64,000 bases of DNA from Enterobacteriaceae bacterium UBA7338. GTDB taxonomy: Bacteria; Pseudomonadota; Gammaproteobacteria; Enterobacterales; Enterobacteriaceae. Positions within the stretch are counted from its first letter, which is position 1. Every line of letters begins with the position of its first letter. A program made the translations under genes and the position numbers. The notes under the pieces were generated by a model. That model made no database searches. It was not told the DNA's origin and worked only from the letters and a program-made list of their open reading frames with translations. Shown piece after piece: positions 33,026 to 41,916 of the stretch. The DNA lies in the NCBI GenBank assembly GCA_002480085.1, contig DKPJ01000006.1:349757-413756 (forward strand), in the 5' to 3' direction.

Positions 33026-33984
33026 TAGCGTGCCCCCTCGTTTTTCGCCAGACGCAGGATCATCACTTTCGAGATAGCCAGCACGATAAAGGTGATCACA
33101 AACAGGATCAGGCCCAGCTCCATCAGCGCGGCGACGTGCAGCCCGGACTCCGCTTCGGCAAATTCGTTAGCCAGCGCAGAGGTGATGCTGTTGCCCGGCA
33201 TATAGAGCGAGGCGCTGTCGAGCTGGTAGGTGTTGCCGATAATAAAGGTCACCGCCATGGTTTCACCCAGCGCACGGCCCAGGCCAAGCATGACCCCGCC
33301 GATAACGCCGTTTTTGGTGAACGGCAGCACGATGCGCCAGATCACCTCCCAGGTGGTGCAGCCGATGCCGTAGGCCGACTCTTTCATCATCACCGGGGTC
33401 TGCTCGAAGACGTCGCGCATTACCGAGGCGATGTAGGGAATGATCATAATGGCGAGAATAATACCCGCCGCGAGGATACCGATACCAAACGCCGGGCCGG
33501 AGAAGAGCGCGCCGACAAACGGAATGGCGGAGAGCACGTTGCCTACCGGCTCCTGGAAATAGGTGGCAAACAGCGGAGCGAAGATAAACAGCCCCCACAT
33601 GCCGTAAACGATACTGGGGATAGCGGCGAGCAGCTCAATGGCGATACCCAGCGGGCGCTTCAGCCAGCCGGGAGCCAGCTCCGTCAGGAACAGCGCGATA
33701 CCAAAACTCACCGGGACGGCGATCAGCAGCGCGATAAATGAGGTCACCAGCGTACCGTAGATCGGCACCAGCGCGCCGTAGATATCGTTCGGTGCGTCCC
33801 ACTCTTTGGTCCACAGGAAGGAGAAACCAAATTTCTGGATGCTTGGCCAGGAGGAGAAAATCAGGGAGACGATGATGCCGCCGAGCAGCAATAGCACAAT
33901 CAGCGCAGCCAGTTTGACCAGCGCGCCGAAGATCATGTCACCTTGTTTACCCGGTGGGTTAAAAGCAGGCTTGGTTGCAGCCAT
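33025..33984 (-). CDS. pstC: Phosphate ABC transporter permease PstC
   Basis: 319 residues, six membrane segments, EAA loop MMKESAYGIGCTTWEVIWRIVLP. It starts MAATKPAFNPPGKQGDMIFG. It pairs with PstA to form the inner-membrane channel. It follows pstS after a REP-containing gap of 126 bases that can lower expression of the distal genes relative to pstS. Confidence 0.97.
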   Translation of the reverse strand: MAATKPAFNPPGKQGDMIFGALVKLAALIVLLLLGGIIVSLIFSSWPSIQKFGFSFLWTKEWDAPNDIYGALVPIYGTLVTSFIALLIAVPVSFGIALFLTELAPGWLKRPLGIAIELLAAIPSIVYGMWGLFIFAPLFATYFQEPVGNVLSAIPFVGALFSGPAFGIGILAAGIILAIMIIPYIASVMRDVFEQTPVMMKESAYGIGCTTWEVIWRIVLPFTKNGVIGGVMLGLGRALGETMAVTFIIGNTYQLDSASLYMPGNSITSALANEFAEAESGLHVAALMELGLILFVITFIVLAISKVMILRLAKNEGAR

Positions 33985-34019
33985 AAATTACTCTTCTGTT
34001 ATGTACGTCTTACGAATTT

Positions 34020-34088
34020 GCCCGGTGGCGCGAACGCTTACCGGGCCTACAGTTTTTATCCGTAGGGCGGGAAGCCTACGCCACCCGC
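34020..34088. repeat. REP pair between pstS and pstC
   Basis: One full REP (GCCCGGTGGCGCG...ACCGGGCCTAC, 34020-34050) and a diverged second unit (GTAGGGCGGGAAGCCTACGCCACCCGCC, 34062-34089). Such elements stabilise the upstream pstS message in enterobacteria. Confidence 0.8.
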
Positions 34089-34110
34089 CATCTTCGTCAA
34101 AAAGATCCTG

Positions 34111-35151
34111 TTAGTACAGCGCTTTACCGCTGCTGTCTTTCACATTCGTTTTCCATGCGGCACGAACCTGCTCAACCACGCTGTCCGGCAGGGTTGCGTA
34201 ATCCAGATCGTTAGCCTGTTTCGCACCGTCTTTGTATGCCCAGTCAAAGAACTTCAGCACTTCAGCGCCCTGCTCAGGTTTCTTCTGCTCTTTGTGGATC
34301 AGGATGAAGGTGGTGGAGGTGATTGGCCACGCGTCGTCACCCTTCTGGTTAGTCAGGTCCTGAGCGAAGCTTTTGCTCCAGTCCACGCCTTTCGCAGCGT
34401 TAGAGAAGCTCTCTTCGGTCGGAGAGACCGGTTTGCCATCGGCAGAGACCAGCTTGGTGTAGGCCAGGTTGTTCTGCTTAGCGTAGGCGTACTCAACGTA
34501 GCCGATAGAGCCAGGCAGACGCTGTACGAACGCGGCGATACCGTCGTTACCTTTACCGCCCAGGCCGGTCGGCCAGTTCACGGTAGAGCCAGAGCCGATT
34601 TTCGATTTCCACTCTTCGTTCACTTTCGCCAGGTAGCTGGTGAAGACGAAGGAGGTACCGGAGCCGTCAGCGCGACGAACCACGGCGATATTCTGTGAAG
34701 GCAGCTTCATGCCTGGGTTGAGCTTAGCGATCGCTTCGTCATCCCATTTTTTGATTTTGCCCAGGTAGATGTCACCCAGCGTTTTACCATCCAGCACCAG
34801 CTCACCGGATTTCACGCCCGGCAGGTTAACCGCCAGCACCACGCCACCGATAACGGTCGGGAACTGGAACAGGCCTTCCTGGTTCAGCTTCTCATCAGAC
34901 AGCGGAGCATCAGACGCGCCAAAGTCCACGGTGTTAGCAGTGATCTGCTTCACGCCGCCGGAGGAGCCGATACCCTGGTAGTTAACTTTGCTACCGGTGG
35001 CTTTCTGATAGGTATCCGCCCATTTGGCATACACTGGCGCTGGGAAGGTTGCACCCGCGCCGGTCAGGCTTGCCGCTGCGTTAACAGCGAAAGCGCTCAG
35101 GGATAAGGTCGCGGCGACAACAGTAGCGACAGTGGTACGCATGACTTTCAT
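34111..35151 (-). CDS. pstS: Periplasmic phosphate-binding protein PstS
   Basis: 346 residues as in E. coli. The signal peptide is MKVMRTTVATVVAATLSLSAFAVNA and the mature protein starts around ASLTGAGATFPAP. Phosphate-contact segments GAGATFPAP, DFGASDAPLS and RRADGSGTSF are present. It delivers phosphate to PstCA. The start at 35151 is chosen because it fits the signal peptide; the longer frame adds 20 untypical residues. It is the first gene of the operon and is controlled by Pho boxes. Confidence 0.98.
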   Translation of the reverse strand: MKVMRTTVATVVAATLSLSAFAVNAAASLTGAGATFPAPVYAKWADTYQKATGSKVNYQGIGSSGGVKQITANTVDFGASDAPLSDEKLNQEGLFQFPTVIGGVVLAVNLPGVKSGELVLDGKTLGDIYLGKIKKWDDEAIAKLNPGMKLPSQNIAVVRRADGSGTSFVFTSYLAKVNEEWKSKIGSGSTVNWPTGLGGKGNDGIAAFVQRLPGSIGYVEYAYAKQNNLAYTKLVSADGKPVSPTEESFSNAAKGVDWSKSFAQDLTNQKGDDAWPITSTTFILIHKEQKKPEQGAEVLKFFDWAYKDGAKQANDLDYATLPDSVVEQVRAAWKTNVKDSSGKALY

Positions 35152-35215
35152 AATGTCTCCTGAGGGATCGTAAATCGTTGTTTGGTTTCTACGATATGCA
35201 AAATAGGACAACCAG

Positions 35216-35255
35216 GTGACAGTTAAATGTCCGAATTATGACATTTTTATGACAG
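35216..35255 (-). promoter_or_regulatory. Two tandem Pho boxes (PhoB sites) of pstS
   Basis: Four 7-mers on the minus strand at exact 11-bp steps: CTGTCAT (35255-35249), ATGTCAT (35244-35238), CGGACAT (35233-35227) and CTGTCAC (35222-35216). This equals two adjacent PhoB boxes, about 65 bases upstream of the start codon. Confidence 0.9.
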
Positions 35256-35313
35256 GCGTTTATTTGACCGAAAATAGTCTATGGATTGTTTAAAAATAGC
35301 ACAACAAGGAGAG

Positions 35314-35349
35314 ACGTCCCGCCGGTAACGACGGGACGTAAGAGGAAGA
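35314..35349 (-). other. Unoccupied Tn7 attachment site (attTn7) and glmS 3' hairpin
   Basis: Tn7 inserts about 25 bp past the glmS stop in enterobacteria, directed by the end of glmS. Here that DNA is intact between glmS and pstS: no transposon ends or genes intervene. A hairpin ACGTCCCG (35314-35321) / CGGGACGT (35332-35339) lies there and may end the glmS transcript. Confidence 0.65.
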
Positions 35350-37179
35350 TTACTCTACGGTTACAGACTTCGCGAGGTTACGCGGCTGGTCAACGTCGGT
35401 GCCTTTGATCAGCGCAACGTGGTAGGCCAGCAGCTGCAGCGGCACGGTATAGAAGATCGGCGCAATCACCTCTTCCACATGCGGCAGCTCGATAATGTGC
35501 ATATTATCGCTGCTGACGAAACCGGCATCCTGATCGGCGAAGACATAGAGCACACCGCTGCGGGCGCGAACTTCTTCGATGTTGGACTTCAGTTTTTCCA
35601 GCAGTTCGTTGTTAGGTGCCACAACGATAACCGGCATATCGGCATCAATCAGCGCCAGCGGGCCGTGCTTCAGCTCGCCTGCGGCATAGGCTTCCGCGTG
35701 GATGTAGGAGATCTCTTTCAGCTTCAGCGCGCCTTCCAGCGCGATAGGGTACTGATCGCCACGGCCAAGGAACAGAGCGTGGTGCTTCTCAGAGAAGTCC
35801 TCTGCCAGCGCTTCAATGCGTTTGTCCTGGGAGAGCATCTGCTCGATACGGTTCGGCAGTGCCTGCAGGCCGTGAACGATATCCTGCTCAATAGAGGCAT
35901 CCAGACCCTTCAGGCGGCTCAGCTTCGCCACCAGCATCAGCAGCACGGTGAGCTGGGTGGTGAAGGCCTTGGTAGAGGCCACGCCGATCTCGGTTCCGGC
36001 GTTGGTCATCAGCGCCAGGTCGGACTCACGTACCAGCGAAGAGCCAGGCACGTTACAGATCGCCAGCGAACCGAGGTAGCCCAGCTCTTTAGAGAGGCGC
36101 AGCGCGGCCAGAGTATCCGCCGTCTCTCCGGACTGGGAGAGGGTGATCATCAGGCTGTTGCGGCGCACGGCAGATTTGCGGTAGCGGAACTCAGATGCGA
36201 TCTCTACGTCGCACGGCACACCGGCCAGCGATTCAAACCAGTAGCGAGACACCATCCCGGAGTTGTAGGAGGTCCCGCAGGCGATGATCTGGATATGCTC
36301 AACCTGAGAGAGCATCTCGTTGGCTTTCTCACCCAGCTCGCTGAGATCGATCGCGCCATGGTTGATACGCCCGGTCAGGGTGTTTTTAATCGCGTTCGGC
36401 TGCTCGTAGATCTCTTTCTGCATGTAGTGGCGGTAGATACCCTTATCGCCAGCATCATATTGCAGGTTGGATTCGATGTCCGGACGTTTCACTTCTTCGC
36501 CAGAACGGTCGAATACCACGACGCTACGACGGGTCACTTCCGCGATATCGCCCTCTTCGAGGAAGATAAAGCGGCGGGTCACCGGCAGCAGGGCCAGCTG
36601 GTCGGAGGCGATGAAGTTTTCGCCCATGCCAAGGCCGATAACCAGCGGGCTACCGGAGCGGGCGGCCAGCAGGGTGTCAGGATCGCGGGTATCCATGATA
36701 ACCGTACCGTACGCGCCGCGCAGCTGCGGGATAGCACGCAGAACGGCATCGCGCAGGGAGCCGCCTTTTGCCAGCTCCCAGTGCACCAGGTGAGCGATCA
36801 CTTCGGTATCGGTTTCGGAGACAAATTCATAGCCGCGCGATCTTAACTCTTCGCGCAGCGGCTCGTGGTTCTCAATAATGCCGTTATGCACCACCACGAT
36901 ATGTTCAGAGACATGCGGGTGAGCGTTGCCTTCAGACGGTTCACCGTGCGTTGCCCAACGGGTATGGGCAATACCGGTTCCGCCATGCAGCGGATGCTCT
37001 TCGGCTGCCTGAGAGAGCATCTGGACTTTACCGAGACGACGCAGGCGGGTCATATGCCCTTCACTGTCAACAACTGCCAGACCGGCAGAGTCATAGCCAC
37101 GGTATTCGAGACGACGTAAGCCTTCGAGAAGGATTTCAGCAATATCACGCTGCGCAACTGCGCCAACAATTCCACACAT
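35350..37179 (-). CDS. glmS: Glucosamine-6-phosphate synthase (glutamine-hydrolysing) GlmS
   Basis: 609 residues. N-terminal Ntn glutaminase domain beginning MCGIVGAVAQRD, with Cys as nucleophile after Met removal, then two SIS sugar-isomerase domains (CGTSYNSG, TLSQSGETADT) and the C-terminus DQPRNLAKSVTVE. It makes glucosamine-6-phosphate from fructose-6-phosphate and glutamine for the cell wall and LPS. It is co-transcribed with glmU; in E. coli the mRNA is cut between them and glmS is activated by the GlmZ sRNA. Confidence 0.99.
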   Translation of the reverse strand: MCGIVGAVAQRDIAEILLEGLRRLEYRGYDSAGLAVVDSEGHMTRLRRLGKVQMLSQAAEEHPLHGGTGIAHTRWATHGEPSEGNAHPHVSEHIVVVHNGIIENHEPLREELRSRGYEFVSETDTEVIAHLVHWELAKGGSLRDAVLRAIPQLRGAYGTVIMDTRDPDTLLAARSGSPLVIGLGMGENFIASDQLALLPVTRRFIFLEEGDIAEVTRRSVVVFDRSGEEVKRPDIESNLQYDAGDKGIYRHYMQKEIYEQPNAIKNTLTGRINHGAIDLSELGEKANEMLSQVEHIQIIACGTSYNSGMVSRYWFESLAGVPCDVEIASEFRYRKSAVRRNSLMITLSQSGETADTLAALRLSKELGYLGSLAICNVPGSSLVRESDLALMTNAGTEIGVASTKAFTTQLTVLLMLVAKLSRLKGLDASIEQDIVHGLQALPNRIEQMLSQDKRIEALAEDFSEKHHALFLGRGDQYPIALEGALKLKEISYIHAEAYAAGELKHGPLALIDADMPVIVVAPNNELLEKLKSNIEEVRARSGVLYVFADQDAGFVSSDNMHIIELPHVEEVIAPIFYTVPLQLLAYHVALIKGTDVDQPRNLAKSVTVE

Positions 37180-37332
37180 AGTTAGATTTCCTGATTATGG
37201 CGTAAGCCATGCGTTGTCGGTCAACCTGCGTTACCCGTTTTCCGGGCGCCCCGAGCCTTGTAGAGAGTGGGGTTATATTTATAGCTACTGCGAGTGGGCG
37301 GGAGATCTATATTGACCCCCTCATCCCTGTTT

Positions 37333-37363
37333 GCCGGACGGCGTTGCCGCTTATCCGGCTTAC
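37333..37363. repeat. REP element between glmU and glmS
   Basis: GCCGGACGGCG and TATCCGGCTTAC form a diverged REP stem close to the glmU stop. Confidence 0.7.
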
Positions 37364-37371
37364 AAAAAACG

Positions 37372-38742
37372 TTACTTCTTCTTGACCGGACGCTTCCAGC
37401 CCTTGATATGGGTCTGTTTCACACGGCTGATCACCAGCTCATCCTCGGCCACATCACGGGTCACCGTGGTTCCCGCCGCGATGGTAACGCCGCTGGCCAC
37501 GCTCACCGGGGCGATAAACTGCGAATCGGAGCCGACAAAAACATCGTCGCCGATAATGGTTTTATGCTTGTTGGCACCGTCGTAGTTACAGGTGATAGTT
37601 CCTGCGCCGATGTTAACGTTGTCGCCAATCTCTGCGTCGCCGAGATAGGTGAGATGTCCCGCCTTCGAGCCTTTGCCCAGACGCGCTTTTTTCATCTCAA
37701 CGAAGTTGCCTACGTGCGCGCCGGCCAGCAGCTCCGCGCCTGGGCGCAGACGGGCAAACGGGCCGATAGTGCAGGCGGCTTCAAGGGTGGCATCTTCTAC
37801 CACGCTGTAGGGGCTGATCTCGCAGTCGTCACCGATGACGCTGTTTTTGATCACGCAACCCGCGCCGATTTTAACCCGGCTACCCAGCGTGACGTTACCT
37901 TCCAGAATCACGTTGGTGTCGATCTCGATATCACGGCCGTGGCTGAGCGTACCGCGCAGGTCAAAGCGTGCCGGATCGCGCAGCATAACGCCCGCCAGCA
38001 GCAGCTTCTCTGCCTGCTCGGCCTGATAGACGCGCTCAAGGCGAGCAAGCTGCAGGCGGTTGTTCACGCCCTCGACTTCGCTCAGGCGCTGCGGATGCAC
38101 CGCCGCGATCTCACGTCCTTCCAGGTAAGCCAGCTCGATAATGTCGGTGATGTAGTATTCACCCTGCGCGTTATCGTTGGTGAGCTTGCCCAGCCAGCGC
38201 TTCAGATCCGCGCCGTTGGCAATCAGGATCCCTGTATTGATCTCCTGAATCTTATGCTGTTCGGGGGTGGCATCTTTGTGCTCAACGATACCGGTCACTT
38301 TCCCGCCTTCACGGGTAATACGCCCATAGCCGGTGGGATCGTCAAGATTAACGGTTAACAGCCCGATGCCGCCCTGCGGTTTTGCATCGCGCAGGCGCTG
38401 CAGTGTCTCAACGGAGATCAGCGGTACGTCGCCGTAGAGCATCAGGATATCTTCGTCGTCGGCAAAGCCAGGGGCAGCCTGCTGCATCGCATGGCCCGTA
38501 CCCAGCTGTTCCGCCTGCAGAACCCAGTTCAGGTTGTCGTCACGCAGCGTCTGTTTAAGCAGATCGCCACCGTGGCCGTAGACCAGGTGAACCCGGCTTG
38601 CGCCTAGATTATTTGCGGCATCAATGACATGCTGTACCATCGCTTTCCCGGCGAGAGTATGAAGCACTTTAGGAAGATCCGAATACATACGGGTTCCCTT
38701 GCCAGCGGCAAGGATGACCACGCTCATGCTACTGTTCAACAT
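37372..38742 (-). CDS. glmU: Bifunctional GlmU (glucosamine-1-P acetyltransferase / GlcNAc-1-P uridyltransferase)
   Basis: 456 residues. N-terminal Rossmann pyrophosphorylase domain with LAAGKGTRMYSDLPK (about 11-25) and a C-terminal left-handed beta-helix (from about 250) of hexapeptide repeats ending in the PVKKK tail. It produces UDP-GlcNAc for peptidoglycan and LPS in the cytoplasm. The product feeds from GlmS via GlmM. First gene of the glmUS operon. Confidence 0.99.
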   Translation of the reverse strand: MLNSSMSVVILAAGKGTRMYSDLPKVLHTLAGKAMVQHVIDAANNLGASRVHLVYGHGGDLLKQTLRDDNLNWVLQAEQLGTGHAMQQAAPGFADDEDILMLYGDVPLISVETLQRLRDAKPQGGIGLLTVNLDDPTGYGRITREGGKVTGIVEHKDATPEQHKIQEINTGILIANGADLKRWLGKLTNDNAQGEYYITDIIELAYLEGREIAAVHPQRLSEVEGVNNRLQLARLERVYQAEQAEKLLLAGVMLRDPARFDLRGTLSHGRDIEIDTNVILEGNVTLGSRVKIGAGCVIKNSVIGDDCEISPYSVVEDATLEAACTIGPFARLRPGAELLAGAHVGNFVEMKKARLGKGSKAGHLTYLGDAEIGDNVNIGAGTITCNYDGANKHKTIIGDDVFVGSDSQFIAPVSVASGVTIAAGTTVTRDVAEDELVISRVKQTHIKGWKRPVKKK

Positions 38743-39104
38743 ACGCGTCCTGACTCTGATTTGAAGAAGAATTTTTACCTTTTGACGTTGAAAATACTAC
38801 ATTTTTTTCAACGTGAAATGGGGTGCGTATAAAATGTGCTATTGGCCGCTTTTATCCGCATTTACTCCCCCGGTTTGACCCATCATAAAACGAATTACTG
38901 CATAACGCGTACATATTGCTGTGTCTTTACCCGCTATGCTGATGTTTTTACATTTCTTTCGCCTCTTGAATAAAGAGGGTGCAGTAAATCAGCTGCCGCT
39001 TCGGCGCAAAGTGAGGGTGAGTATAAAGGGATCCGCAAGAGGAGAATCCAGGCCGATCGGGCGATATTTGCCTAAACAAAGAGAATAGAAGCAGGCATAA
39101 AAAA
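38743..39104. promoter_or_regulatory. glmU upstream region with a large inverted repeat
   Basis: The gap between atpC and glmU holds the glmUS promoter region. A perfect 10-bp inverted repeat (ACGTTGAAAA at 38785-38794 and TTTTCAACGT at 38805-38814, 10-bp spacer) lies 43-72 bases upstream of glmU. In E. coli NagC binds upstream of glmU, but this palindrome does not clearly fit the NagC consensus. The remaining DNA is AT-rich with no gene. Confidence 0.55.
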
Positions 39105-39129
39105 AGCCAGCCTGGAGACCAGACTGGCT
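39093..39129 (-). terminator. Intrinsic terminator of the atp operon
   Basis: On the minus strand AGCCAGTCTGG (39129-39119) pairs with CCAGGCTGGCT (39115-39105) with one mismatch, then a run of T. It lies about 20 bases after the atpC stop. Confidence 0.92.
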
Positions 39130-39148
39130 TCGTACGTTCAAGCCGGTG

Positions 39149-39568
39149 TTACATCGCTTTTTTGGTCAACTCGATAACGCGCAGTTTCGCAATAGCTTTG
39201 GCCAGCTCCGCAGACGCCTGAGCGTAATCCACGTCGCCGTGCGAGCTTTTAATGTGCTCTTCTGCTTTACGCTTCGACTCCAGGGCTCGCGCTTCGTCGA
39301 GATCCTGGCCACGAATCGCGGTATCAGCCAGTACGGTCACGGTGCCCGGCTGTACTTCAAGTACGCCACCAGACAGATAGATAAACTCTTCATGACCGTG
39401 CTGTTTCACGATGCGGATCATACCAGGCTTAATGGCGGTGAGCAGCGGGGCGTGACCCGGGTAAATCCCCAGTTCACCTTCGCTACCCGTTACCTGGATT
39501 TTCTCGACCAGCCCAGAGAACATCTGTTGCTCTGCGCTGACCACGTCCAGGTGGTAAGTCATTGCCAT
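39149..39568 (-). CDS. atpC: ATP synthase F1 subunit epsilon
   Basis: 139 residues. N-terminal beta-sandwich (MAMTYHLDVVSAEQQMFSG) and C-terminal helical hairpin (ALESKRKAEEHIKS ... LAKAIAKLRVIELTKKAM) that can brake the rotor. It binds gamma and the c-ring. Last gene of atpIBEFHAGDC, 20 bases after atpD. Confidence 0.98.
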   Translation of the reverse strand: MAMTYHLDVVSAEQQMFSGLVEKIQVTGSEGELGIYPGHAPLLTAIKPGMIRIVKQHGHEEFIYLSGGVLEVQPGTVTVLADTAIRGQDLDEARALESKRKAEEHIKSSHGDVDYAQASAELAKAIAKLRVIELTKKAM

Positions 39569-39588
39569 ATCACCCTCCGATTAAGGCG

Positions 39589-40971
39589 TTAAAGTTTTTT
39601 GGCTTTTTCCACGGCTTCGTCGATGGAACCCACCATGTAGAACGCCTGCTCTGGCAGGTGATCGTACTCGCCTTCCATAATGCCTTTAAAGCCACGGATA
39701 GTGTCTTTCAGGGAGACGTATTTGCCCGGAGAACCGGTAAATACTTCTGCCACGAAGAACGGCTGGGACAGGAAGCGCTGGATCTTACGTGCGCGTGCTA
39801 CCACCAGTTTGTCTTCTTCAGACAGCTCATCCATACCGAGGATGGCGATGATGTCTTTCAGCTCCTGGTAACGCTGCAGGATAGACTGTACGCCACGCGC
39901 GGTGTCGTAGTGCTCCTGGCCAACCACCAGCGGATCCAGCTGACGGCTGGTAGAGTCCAGCGGGTCAACGGCCGGGTAGATACCCAGAGAGGCGATCTGA
40001 CGGCTCAGTACCACGGTTGCGTCAAGGTGCGCAAAGGTGGTGGCCGGAGACGGGTCAGTCAAGTCATCCGCCGGTACGTATACCGCCTGTACGGAGGTGA
40101 TAGAACCGGTTTTGGTGGAGGTGATACGCTCCTGCAGAACGCCCATCTCTTCCGCCAGGGTCGGCTGGTAGCCTACCGCTGAAGGCATACGGCCCAGCAG
40201 TGCGGATACTTCCGTACCGGCCAGGGTGTAACGGTAGATGTTGTCAACGAACAGCAGTACGTCACGACCTTCGTCACGGAACTTCTCAGCCATGGTCAGG
40301 CCGGTCAGCGCAACGCGCAGACGGTTTCCCGGCGGCTCGTTCATCTGGCCGTACACCAGGGATACTTTGTCCAGAACGTTGGAGTCGGTCATCTCGTGGT
40401 AGAAGTCGTTACCCTCACGAGTACGCTCACCCACGCCTGCAAACACGGAGTAACCGGAGTGCTCGATCGCAATGTTACGGATCAGCTCCATCATGTTTAC
40501 GGTTTTACCTACGCCCGCGCCGCCGAACAGGCCGACTTTACCGCCCTTGGCGAACGGACACATCAGGTCGATAACCTTGATGCCGGTCTCCAGCAGTTCC
40601 TGAGAGCTGGAAAGCTCTTCATAGGACGGTGCTGCGCGGTGGATAGCCCAACGCTCTTCTTCACCGATGTCGCCTTTCATGTCGATCGGCTGACCCAGTA
40701 CGTTCATGATACGACCCAGGGTCGCTTTACCTACCGGCACTTCGATCGGGTGCTCGAGGTCCTGAACTTCCAGACCACGACGCAGACCGTCGGAAGAACC
40801 CATAGCGATGGTACGTACGATACCGCCGCCGAGCTGCTGCTGAACTTCCAGCACCAGACGCTCATTACCATTTGTCACTTCGAGGGCGTCGTACACGTTC
40901 GGTACGGCGTCCTGCGGGAACTCGACGTCCACCACGGCGCCGATTACCTGGACAACTTTTCCAGTAGCCAT
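39589..40971 (-). CDS. atpD: ATP synthase F1 subunit beta
   Basis: 460 residues, E. coli length. Walker A GGAGVGKT (about 149-156), catalytic GERTREGND and Walker B VLLFVDNIYR. It carries the three catalytic sites of F1. It is separated from atpG by 31 bases. Confidence 0.99.
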   Translation of the reverse strand: MATGKVVQVIGAVVDVEFPQDAVPNVYDALEVTNGNERLVLEVQQQLGGGIVRTIAMGSSDGLRRGLEVQDLEHPIEVPVGKATLGRIMNVLGQPIDMKGDIGEEERWAIHRAAPSYEELSSSQELLETGIKVIDLMCPFAKGGKVGLFGGAGVGKTVNMMELIRNIAIEHSGYSVFAGVGERTREGNDFYHEMTDSNVLDKVSLVYGQMNEPPGNRLRVALTGLTMAEKFRDEGRDVLLFVDNIYRYTLAGTEVSALLGRMPSAVGYQPTLAEEMGVLQERITSTKTGSITSVQAVYVPADDLTDPSPATTFAHLDATVVLSRQIASLGIYPAVDPLDSTSRQLDPLVVGQEHYDTARGVQSILQRYQELKDIIAILGMDELSEEDKLVVARARKIQRFLSQPFFVAEVFTGSPGKYVSLKDTIRGFKGIMEGEYDHLPEQAFYMVGSIDEAVEKAKKL

Positions 40972-41002
40972 CTTGAATCCTCTACGAATTTCCTAAACCT
41001 GG

Positions 41003-41866
41003 TTAAACCGCAGACGCGCCACCGACGATTTCGGTGAGTTCCTGAGTTATGCTGGCCTGACGAGCTTTGTTGTAAACCAACTGCAACTCTTTAATCAGGC
41101 TACCGCCGTTATCGGTTGCGGCTTTCATCGCCACCATACGCGCGGCCTGCTCGCTGGCCAGGTTTTCTACAACACCCTGATAAACCTGCGACTCGACGTA
41201 ACGACGCAGCAGGGTATCCAGCAGCGCTTTCGGATCGGGTTCGTACAGGTAATCCCATGCTTTATGTTTCAGATCGTCATCCTCTGATGCCGGCAGCGGC
41301 AGCAGCTGGGTGATGGTCGGAGACTGGGACATGGTGTTGATAAATTTGTTACTGACGATGTAAAGCTTGTCCAGACGACCTTCGTCGTAGGCCTGCAACA
41401 TCACTTTTACCGGGCCGATCAGTTCGGACAGGGAAGGGTTATCCCCCATGCCGGTTACCTGAGCGACAACGTTGCCGCCTACGGAGTTGAAGAACGAGAC
41501 GCCCTTCGAGCCGATCATCGCGAGTTCGCTCTGAACGCCCTTATCGGACCACGCTTTCATATCCGCCAGCAGTTTTTTGAACAGGTTAATGTTCAAGCCA
41601 CCGCACAGGCCACGGTCGGTAGACACCACCAGGTAGCCCACGCGCTTAACGTCGCGTTCTTCCAGGTAAGGGTGCTTATATTCCAGATTACCGTGAGCAA
41701 GGTGACCAATCACTTTGCGCATGGTGTCTGCATAAGGACGGCTGGCTGCCATTCTGTCCTGCGATTTACGCATTTTGGAAGCGGCGACCATCTCCATCGC
41801 TTTAGTGATCTTCTGCGTGTTCTGGACGCTTGCGATCTTACTACGTATCTCTTTTGCGCCGGCCAT
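41003..41866 (-). CDS. atpG: ATP synthase F1 subunit gamma
   Basis: 287 residues. Long N- and C-terminal helices form the coiled-coil shaft (MAGAKEIRSKIASVQNTQKITKAMEMVAASKM; end ARQASITQELTEIVGGASAV), with a Rossmann-like middle including STDRGLCGGLN. It transmits rotation from the c-ring to beta. Confidence 0.98.
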   Translation of the reverse strand: MAGAKEIRSKIASVQNTQKITKAMEMVAASKMRKSQDRMAASRPYADTMRKVIGHLAHGNLEYKHPYLEERDVKRVGYLVVSTDRGLCGGLNINLFKKLLADMKAWSDKGVQSELAMIGSKGVSFFNSVGGNVVAQVTGMGDNPSLSELIGPVKVMLQAYDEGRLDKLYIVSNKFINTMSQSPTITQLLPLPASEDDDLKHKAWDYLYEPDPKALLDTLLRRYVESQVYQGVVENLASEQAARMVAMKAATDNGGSLIKELQLVYNKARQASITQELTEIVGGASAV

Positions 41867-41916
41867 GAGCTTCTCCTCAATGCCTTGCGGTCTGCCCTAG
41901 GACAGACCGCCAGACG

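Noticed and set aside
35314..35349. Tn7 insertion at its attachment site
   Set aside because: pstS and its Pho boxes follow glmS directly; no Tn7 end repeats or tns genes are present.
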